Assembly: GCA_973895155.1 (NCBI GenBank)
Contig: OZ316895.1
Span: 6,572,001-6,636,000, forward strand
Length of the DNA stretch: 64,000 nucleotides
Direction of reading: 5' to 3'
Origin: Marsupella aquatica
Taxonomy: Eukaryota; Marchantiophyta
The notes under the pieces were generated by a model, which was not told the DNA's origin, made no database searches, and was given only the letters and a program-made list of their open reading frames with translations. Positions 57,038 to 64,000 of the stretch are shown in pieces. The number at the start of each line of letters is the position of its first letter. The first letter of the stretch is position 1. The translations under genes and the position numbers were made by a program.

Positions 57038-57718
57038 TCACAGCCAAGATATGTGATCTCTCACAGGAGTGCGCGAGGTAGGATCAATGGCATGGCGATG
57101 ACAATAAAATATCCATCGATCAACACCATGTGCAGAGTGATCATAGATTTCTCTGTCACAAGCATAACCCTCTGCTTGATGATCTTTCAGGCAATGATAG
57201 TGCCACATAGTGGGACACCTAGCACAGTGGACTATGTCAGTCCAGTAGTCATCATCATGCTCACCACATGCCTTGCACCTATGAAGTGGGCAAGCTGTGG
57301 CATGAGCAGGCAAACACTCAAAACAGAAAAATCTCACACAAAAACGGTCTGGACATTTCCTAACATTTGCTGCAGCATCAACAGAGCCCTCATAGGACCC
57401 CAACTTCCCACACTGTGCACACTTAGCCTGCTTCTCCAAACAATCAGTGCACATCCAGTCTCCCTGGTGTGTTGACGGGAGGCCCACCCCTGGACAGTTG
57501 TTTTCTACAGCAAGGTCAGACTCCGGGTTGAGGTGGAAATGCCTCATGCAAGGGCCCTCACAAATGACCAGGCCCCCACCATCGTCACAAATGGCACAAC
57601 AATGAGCTGCCTTCTGGAAAATCTGACTTGCAGAGAAGTTAGTAGCATCTGCCCCAAGTACACCTGTGTTTCTCACCTCTGTCACACGCTTTTTGGCTTG
57701 AATTTTAGGCCGTGCCAT
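57038..57718 (-). CDS. EDM2-like tandem PHD-finger protein
   Basis: The protein has 226 residues in one exon. The first PHD finger starts at about residue 40 (CCAICDDGGGLVICEGPCMR, HFHLNPESD). A second Cys-rich module follows (CTDCLEKQAKCAQCGKLGS, then CPDRFCVRFFCFECL). A third has CPLHRCKACGEHDD, HCARCPTMWHYHCLK and the closing HRHAIDPTSRTPVRDHISWL. Spacing and the ending HxxD...TPVRDH match the PHD region of plant EDM2 proteins, nuclear chromatin readers that bind H3K9me2-marked chromatin and control transposon-associated heterochromatin. The rest of EDM2, including its methyltransferase-like part, is absent, as a TGA follows. All Cys/His ligands appear present and the frame is intact. It is on the same strand as the CACTA genes. 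Confidence 0.82.
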   Translation of the reverse strand: MARPKIQAKKRVTEVRNTGVLGADATNFSASQIFQKAAHCCAICDDGGGLVICEGPCMRHFHLNPESDLAVENNCPGVGLPSTHQGDWMCTDCLEKQAKCAQCGKLGSYEGSVDAAANVRKCPDRFCVRFFCFECLPAHATACPLHRCKACGEHDDDYWTDIVHCARCPTMWHYHCLKDHQAEGYACDREIYDHSAHGVDRWIFYCHRHAIDPTSRTPVRDHISWL

Positions 57719-57729
57719 GCCTGCGCATG

Positions 57730-57873
57730 AGATAGACTCTACAATTTAGCAGACTGCACAGAAAGTAAAATATATTTAGCATTTAAGGTACAAAGGCATT
57801 TAGATAGACTCTACAATTTAGCAAACTGCACAGAAAGTAAAATATATTTAGCATTTAAGGTACAAAGGCATTT
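57730..57873. repeat. 72 bp tandem duplication upstream of the PHD ORF
   Basis: The unit AGATAGACTCTACAATTTAG through GGTACAAAGGCATT is present twice with about one difference, starting 12 bp above the PHD start codon. It is probably in its 5' UTR or promoter and looks recent. Confidence 0.95.
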
Positions 57874-58490
57874 GCTATTGCAATGAATTGGAATGGCCAC
57901 ACAAGGATGCAGAGCACACATACTTTTGGTATGTTGAGCCCACACACAAAACTGATCCCCTAATACAATTTCTCCACCAACACCTCAATTTTAATTGTGG
58001 CTATGATTCACCAAAGGAGATCTGCAACAACATTTCATGCATTTGAATCACATACAATAGTCGTGACATGTAAAACAGGCATTCTTCGAAGAGGATTGGT
58101 ATGAAGCAGTGTCATAAGGGTTGAAATTTATACATCCTAAATAGGTTATGATAGTGGCTGAGACAAATAAGTGAGGCATAAATCACATTTTGCATATTAT
58201 CACATGGCCCATTAATTCATTCAACGTTGCAATGTTCACCAGGTTAAAGCAGCCATGAAAGCAGTCTTTCAATAGAGACTTTTATGCGAGTTTGCTAGCC
58301 TCTTAAATTAGGATATTTTGCTTAGTGCAGGCATAATAGGATATAAGTTATGTACTGTTGACCCTAAACCCTGGACCCAAAATTGCTCATACATCAAAAT
58401 TTTAAGTAAATATCCTCTGTGTTGAAGTCAGAGTGTTAAGCTATAGGTCAATGGTATCTGGTCTGTGCATGCGGTGTGACAAGTGGTCCT
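57874..58490. other. Spacer, no gene recognised
   Basis: AT-rich sequence without a recognisable coding region. It would be the upstream region of the PHD gene and the 3' region of the 58491-58940 ORF. Confidence 0.4.
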
Positions 58491-58940
58491 CTAGAGCATG
58501 TGATCCAAACATGTGTAGACACCAAAGTCACCGGTGGTGGGGTCTGGGAGGGCAGGACAAGTGACATCACCAGGCACACTGCAGGATGGCGAGTGGTTCC
58601 AGATGATACATTGTGCTCTGTGCAAAAATCGGCATCCAAGAGAACGGTCATCCAATTCTGGGCCAGAAGCCCTACAGGCAGGACAGTCATATTGGCAACT
58701 GTGTACACACCCTTGGCACCTAATTTGTGGCGGGTCATGTACAAGAGACACAAATACCAAGGATGTCGGGAAGGGTACTGAAGCAAGTAGAGGCCGGCTG
58801 TAGTTGTTCCTGGAAACAACAGGGTACTCAAAGTACCATGCAGACTGGGCTGGAAGGATCCCAAGTCTGACATACTCAAGGCGCAACATCTCTGCCTTGC
58901 GTGCAAGTCGCACATGTTCAGCGTTGCGGGTCCTCACCAT
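58491..58940 (-). CDS. Cys-rich hypothetical protein
   Basis: A 149-residue open frame starts at MVRTRNAEHVRLARKAEMLR and ends with TAG at 58491. The N-terminal third is basic and helical. The C-terminal half contains CQGCVHSCQYDCPACRASG and later single Cys/His residues, suggesting a zinc-binding fold. An overlapping frame (58448-58915) is also open, so coding status is uncertain. It follows the same strand order as the PHD, BRCT and CACTA genes. No family is recognised. Confidence 0.35.
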   Translation of the reverse strand: MVRTRNAEHVRLARKAEMLRLEYVRLGILPAQSAWYFEYPVVSRNNYSRPLLASVPFPTSLVFVSLVHDPPQIRCQGCVHSCQYDCPACRASGPELDDRSLGCRFLHRAQCIIWNHSPSCSVPGDVTCPALPDPTTGDFGVYTCLDHML

Positions 58941-59947
58941 AAGTGTTGCTTTCGTTGTGATGTCCTCTGTTCACGTCCTTTGATGAGCAAGGTGAGCAGG
59001 AGGTCGACTTGCCTCGCCAACAACAACCACCTAAACTAATCAGTTCCCACTCATTGTCTTGGTTCCAACTACAGGTCATAGTATACACATAGCATGAAAC
59101 GTGCATAGTACATATTTGATTCTGAGTTTATGAGTTTCCTAAGACAAAGAGCTTGGTGATAAACCCATATTCTCGACGGACATGTATATCAATCATATTA
59201 AACTCCTGTTTTTTCATCCAGAAGACCGAAAGTCTCACCTTGCAGGTTGCAGCAGAGAGAAAATTCACTAGTTGTCATGTTGTGCAAGTGAACCTCCACT
59301 GATGCCCCGGTGTAGCCCCTCAGATGCAGGTGACACTTACCAACTCCCAAGTTGCCTGGTCTAACAGAAAATGCTTATATCTTCAGAACTTTATAGAGCA
59401 AGTACATGATCACATACTTCTGGATCTATTCATATTTGGAACTCTTGCCAACTACAACTCCCATTATGCACAAGCTCACATCAACAGAGAAAGATACAAA
59501 ATGCATACTTACTATGGCTCTAAGCACCTTCACTACCTTGTTGAACCCAGTCCTGAAGTCTTTTCAGCGTGTTTGTTGTGCTGTCTCCTTTGGCACCCAA
59601 CACCTCAGTCCTTGATGTAACAGAATGCGATTTTACAAGTTAGATGCTTTGGAACCTTCTATGGTCTTAGCTGAATTGATGTCATCGTAAGTGGTGAAAG
59701 ACAAGGAAGACGAAAGCTGGTTGAAGAGCTGTGGACAACACACTAGCATGAAGTGCTTCAACCAATCCACTGCCAAACGGAACTCTTACACAGTCACATT
59801 CTTTCAGTAAACAGAAACTCAGTCAAACTTCATAATCAAAGTACAGACTCTGAAGGACCAAAGGAGGATGTTGTGAGTTTCTTTGTTGTTTAATGTGTTA
59901 CCCTTCTAGTTTCGAAGTTAGCAAATGCTGAATAATGTGTCTACCAG
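58941..59947. other. Spacer, no gene recognised
   Basis: Short ORFs on both strands show no family. I looked here for the upstream exons of the eL20 fragment and did not find them. Confidence 0.4.
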
Positions 59948-60287
59948 ATCTTCGAAAAGAAGCCCACCACAATTAAGAACTTCGGTATCTGGGTGAGGTA
60001 TCAGAGTTGTACAGGTTATCCCAACATGTACAAGAAATATCGTGATACCACATTAAACAACCACACAGCAGATGTATGATGAGACGGCTTCTTGTCATAG
60101 AGTTCGGTTCCCTTGCATCCAGATCATCAAGACTACGACAGTCCCTGTCTCTCTGTGCAAGCGAGAAAGTACCAAGCAGTTCCATGATTCAAAGATCAAG
60201 TTCCCCTTGACGTACCGCAAGATTCAACCTCCATCGCGAAAGCTAAAGACGACTTACAAGGCCACCAAGCCCAACACATTTGTTTGA
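59948..60287 (+). pseudogene. RPL18A: Ribosomal protein eL20 (RPL18A) C-terminal fragment
   Basis: After a TCTACCAG that could be an acceptor, the frame reads [20 protein letters not shown] and [14 protein letters not shown]. Both are characteristic of large-subunit protein eL20. The frame then shifts near 60050-60065. The next frame continues [38 protein letters not shown] and [16 protein letters not shown], ending TGA at 60287. This covers roughly the last 105 of about 178 residues. The N-terminal half is absent from the window. The frameshift and truncation make it a pseudogene fragment, on the strand opposite the CACTA genes. Its position inside the possible CACTA span suggests capture. 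Confidence 0.88.
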
Positions 60288-63200
60288 GTAGTGCGGGTGC
60301 AGGTTCCCAATTTTGAAACAATTTGGCTCATTTTATGTCCCGAGGGACTCCAGGAGTTTATGTATTGAGTTTCTAGGTCAAGATGCTTAATATAAGGAAA
60401 TTCAATTATCACTTCGTTCCCAACTTCTATTAATTGAATATACACAAGCTGGAAGCAAGAAGACAAGCCACAATCTAGCATCTTAGCCAAACACAATCGT
60501 CCCGACAAAGCAAAACTCAGCTGGACAGAAGTCACTCGGATCCACAAAAAATTGAAGATTCACCTCCAAGCCGGAGGCCGATCACTTCAGTACAGCAGCT
60601 TCTGGACGGAACAAACTCTGCTCAGCCCCACAGAAACACAAATGTTAAGGCTCCAAGTCAGAGCTCACAAACAGAAACTCAGATAAATAACATTCAAAAT
60701 CTGTCCAGGTTTGTGCAAAGTGTACATATTCATTCTTCTGGAATGAACACGCAATGCATACATCGCCTAGACACAGTCATTATAAATCATTGGGCAATTG
60801 GGGACCACTAAGCAGGTGTGTTCCTATTTCGAGGCTACAGGAAAGGATAGAGTGACACCAAACTGAAGAGTACACCAAAAGAAAAACAGCAAGAACCAAA
60901 GTCAATCATGTGTGGATAAATTGCACATGGGAAGTTCCCCTGAAGAAGCACCAGTTGCTAACATTGTCACCCGAACCACACCCAGTTTATTACCTCAATG
61001 TCTTCAGCCTCAATATCCAATCCTTAGCCCCCTGGTGCTTCCGTGTTTGTTCTGAAAATTTCTGTGATGAAATAATTATTCAATACATTCAATAGCAAAG
61101 AGAACTCAATCACAAAAGAAAAATAGTTAGTGTGAATGCTAATTTCTCAACACTTAACTAAATTCAAACCACCAATTCAAGTAGTAAGTTTCAAAAACTT
61201 GCCTTTACATGAAGAGAAACCAATTGGCCATGCATGTTACTAAAGCAATAAACAAATAATTAGGCTCAACCCCGGGCTCAACACACAGGCAAACTACTCG
61301 AAACATGCTGCTGAGAAGTAGCATTTTTTGAATGTCAGACTATGTGTAAGTGCCATGATCGTGCTCCTACGTTTCACAAGGAGGGCTGGCCCGAAAGGGA
61401 GAAGCAACAATGTGGAGTCTATACACGTAGCACAAATCCCAGTTTAGAAGGGTGGATGAAGTTCAGACAAGAGTTCAGAACTTGCCATTTGAGATTGCCA
61501 ATCTGAACTTCACATTCAGACAGGACTTCATCCAGTTCAGGAGTTCAGATAGGAGTTCAGACAATCTGAAGAGGACTTTGGACTTGAATGAGGGAGAACG
61601 TGGCCATATAGTTATCCTTGTGGCCTTCAGCTGCGTGTCTCAGGCTGAATTTCACTTTCCAGTTTCGAGAGTTCTGAAGGTCTAGTTTTAGTAACTTCCT
61701 CCTGACTCGACTTGGGAGCATTCTCCCTATTTGCTAGCTTGTAGTTAGCTTTGACTCCTGTGAGCTTAGTTGACGACCCTCTTGGGATATTAACAATTAG
61801 AACAAACACAAGTTGTCAAGACAGATTCCACCGGAGCAAAAAGTCCAAAATCAGGTGAAAGAAAACCTAAGGAAAGTCCATAAGAACGAAAGTAGGAAGG
61901 CAGGTGCACGGGCCACCGAGAAAAGTAAAGGATGCATGTGATTAGTGGGGACGGATCCTAGCAAAAACAGGGGAAAGCAAGGGAACTTGCTGCTAAAATC
62001 AGCTGAACGATTGCACGGTTCCTATAAATTTAGTGGACCTTAAGGCCGTCTGTTCACCCCCCCACCCCATTGCCAGAGCACGGGGCACAAGGCATGTTCT
62101 GATACAGGGAGGAGCAAAACAGTCATGTCAAGCAAGAAGTGTGGAGAGACCAATCAGTAAGCAAAAATAGGGGAGAACAGACATACATCAGCAGCAGCAG
62201 GAAACAAGAAAGATGATACTCTGTTCCATCTTAGAGTCGGGGACACTACTGCAACACTGGGACTGGAGATAGCATCCAGCAGGCCGGCAACCCATGCCAA
62301 AAGGGCAGAGCGGCAATCCGCCATGTAGCGATAGGCGAGAGCAGCGATTACGACAATGAAAGATGGTCGAAGCTGAAGCAAAACCCCTAAAGATGCAGCT
62401 TGGCCATACTCTCCTTCCTCACCTCATAGCGCTAGGCATTCAACCTCCCTCTTCAATGAACCTCACAGCAGCTTGAAGGTCGATAGATTTTACCTCGTCT
62501 CCTGAGCAGAAACGTCTGCATTAGCTGAACAGAGCCCGAAACAGAGCTATTGCATTTAGCCTCCCGACTCCAAAATCGAACGCAACACAACCTCCAACTC
62601 CCAATGGCAGCTCAGTAGGTTGATCAGCTCGGTCAATGCAGGTCAGTCGACCTCAATAGCCACACTAGAAGCTCACCGCAAGTCACTCAAAGGTCAGACT
62701 AGAAGCTCCGCCGCCTTCACACCGTAGCAAAAAACAATGAGACCAATATCGAGCAAGGCGACCCTATTTGAATATTTGGCGACCATCAGGCTCCACCCCT
62801 CCTTTCTCGCTACCGTTCCCCCATGTGATGGTTAAGCTTCTCAGGACACAATCAATCGCACAAATGTAGCTTAAAGCAGGACCTCACTAAGCAGACTATT
62901 GGTTAGGACCTTATAGACATAGAGATAGATAGGTCAATGCAACCTTACTTGGGCCGATGCAGCATGTCTCTTGACAATGTGAAGCAGCGCAGCATTCCTC
63001 CACCTAGCTCGCAGTGATCCTCCGCCTTGCTTGCAGTAACCAGCCTCCGCCTAGCTAGTTTGCACTGTCACGGCTGCAACTTTTTGTGCAACGACTTGGC
63101 CCTCCTACCAACTACGAGCTCCCAAAAGTATGTCGAGCAGATGTACACTCAGGCACCACCTCGTAGAGCTCAACTCCAAGTCGGCAGCTCTCACTTGAAA

Positions 63201-64000
63201 CTCAATAGTAGCTTAGCTCACCAGTAGGTTGAAAAGCGACAATGGACTCCCCTCAAAAGTGATTGGCAGACCTCCACACTGACGCTCGTAGCAGGCCCAA
63301 TCCTAAACACATTTGCACCCTAAAGTCCAGTCGCGCTCAAACACTTTCAAACAACCCTGCAGGAAGTTCGCGAAGAGTGCAGCTGGAATGAAGGTCATCG
63401 ACTCCCAATTTACCTCGCAAAACCAACCTCTGCGGCACACTGACCCTGAACACTTAGGGCAAGTAGTACCCCCAAAATCTCTCGCAAAACCAACCTCTAA
63501 GGTACACTGACCCTGAGGGAAAGTAGTACCCCTCACATGTGGGCAGCCATCGAGTGACTTAGCAAACAGGTTGGTTTGGACATAAAAGAACCAATGCAAA
63601 TGACTTAGCAAAAAGTTCAATGTGGGGAGAGTGCACTTTGGTCAAGAACAAGGCCAAATATAGTCAGGTATGAATCCACATTATAAGTGAAAGTACCCAC
63701 CATTCTGATGAAAACCCCCATATTTATACCCATTATATTTGGACCTCGCCAACCATGAGTGTGCAATATGTAGTTGCACCGGGAGTTGCATATTAGGGAT
63801 TGGCATCCGAAATTGGCTAATGGGGTATGCATGCTGACGGAATTTTAAAAAATGATGTCCAATTCATATTGCACTATTGTGGAGTAACTAACATAACTTA
63901 CCTATTTCTTACTTACCAGTGTTACAATAGCGACATTGGATAAAGTTGTAAGCATGACTTCCCACAACCTCACCAAAACTTAGTTGGTATGATGTAACTA
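60288..64000. other. Right-hand stretch with minor repeats, no gene recognised
   Basis: No coding family was found on either strand. GTTCAGA-rich direct repeats (AGGAGTTCAGA variants) occupy about 61460-61570. I found no CACTA right terminus, LTR or copia continuation. Confidence 0.45.
63417..63535. repeat. Tandem duplication, ~65 bp x 2
   Basis: CGCAAAACCAACCTCT...ACACTGACCCTGA...AAGTAGTACCCC occurs twice in a row with a short indel in the second copy. Confidence 0.85.

Larger units (their letters stand above)
46708..64000 (-). mobile_element. CACTA (En/Spm) transposon, left end seen, right end not found
   Basis: A CACTA terminus (CACTAGAAGAATCCGAGG) begins at 46708, exactly where copia element 2 is interrupted. 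Next to it lie many short direct and inverted TGTGACT/AGTCACA motifs (46745-47030), the subterminal repeats typical of the superfamily. The minus strand carries the two standard genes, TNP2 transposase and the Transposase_24/DUF8039-like ORF. I find no TAGTG end with a matching subterminal cluster and no resumption of copia sequence to the right. The end at 64000 is therefore the window edge, not a boundary. Up to about 55010 the assignment is firm. Beyond that it is inferred, and separate insertions or a rearrangement remain possible. Confidence 0.6.

Noticed and set aside
57017-57475. 152-residue plus-strand ORF opposite the PHD gene
   Set aside because: It is a shadow of the PHD coding strand. 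The minus-strand frame has the clear Cys/His pattern.
1-64000. Reassignment of TAG to Gln, because many in-frame TAGs replace likely Gln codons
   Set aside because: UGGT and the metacaspase end at TAG exactly where their families end, and ordinary CAG codons are frequent. Mutation of methylated DNA explains the pattern.
1-64000. U-to-C RNA editing rescuing TGA and TAG codons
   Set aside because: The required changes are of that type, but such editing is known in plant organelles, not nuclear transcripts. Only cDNA could support it.
1-64000. CRISPR arrays, bacterial operons, prophage
   Set aside because: Repeats are few, long and without uniform spacers. Genes have introns and belong to eukaryotic families.
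1-64000. tRNA or rRNA genes
   Set aside because: No cloverleaf with A and B boxes and no rRNA core sequence was noticed. The tRNA-like string at 42663 is the retrotransposon primer site. I could not run a scan.

Overview
The window looks like nuclear DNA of a land plant. Its host genes have plant-type architectures (UDP-glucose:glycoprotein glucosyltransferase C-terminus, BAHD acyltransferase, HSP20, bHLH, type I metacaspase with an LSD1 zinc finger). They contain spliceosomal introns and are separated by kilobases of repeat-rich DNA. Plant transposons dominate the rest: Ty1/copia with an initiator-Met tRNA primer site, PIF/Harbinger with TTA target duplications, and CACTA/En-Spm. I cannot place the species from sequence alone. 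A non-seed vascular plant is possible, but that is only an impression.

Left part (1-24000), host genes. The last two exons of a UGGT gene (+) are followed by a BAHD acyltransferase (-) that is complete except for one in-frame TAG. Next come a two-exon HSP20 gene (-) with an unusual N-terminal membrane segment, a long AT-rich spacer, a 6-copy ~230 bp tandem array (10980-12436) and a bHLH gene (-) with an altered basic region and a 132 bp internal duplication. After a stretch with a decayed LINE comes a five-exon type I metacaspase (-) with every exon recoverable. The spacers hold many local tandem duplications, a TIR element split by a solo LTR, and a ~500 bp segment present both near the BAHD gene and near the bHLH gene.

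Middle part (24000-46700), transposons. Copia element 1 (27166-33981, -) is delimited by LTRs and a CACAT target duplication. A PIF/Harbinger element (37106-41200) carries a broken transposase, a Myb/SANT-like ORF and an extra charged ORF. Copia element 2 (from 42317, +) has its 5' LTR, primer site, gag, protease and most of integrase, and is then cut off at 46707/46708 by a CACTA terminus.

Right part (46708-64000), CACTA and passengers. The TNP2 transposase with DUF4216/DUF4218-type C-terminal regions and a second CACTA ORF (Transposase_24/DUF8039-like) are both on the minus strand. The second ORF carries repeated phase-1 exons rich in GW and RG motifs. In the same orientation follow a double-BRCT protein related to DNA polymerase lambda, an EDM2-like PHD-finger protein and a Cys-rich ORF. 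On the plus strand lies a frameshifted ribosomal protein eL20 (RPL18A) fragment. The interrupted copia element does not resume before the window ends, so all of 46708-64000 may lie inside one very large CACTA element carrying captured host genes. This is the most interesting part of the window.

Many reading frames are broken by TAG or TGA codons. Where the two copia copies can be compared, the changes are CGA to TGA and CAG to TAG. This fits deamination of methylated CG/CHG cytosines in silenced DNA.
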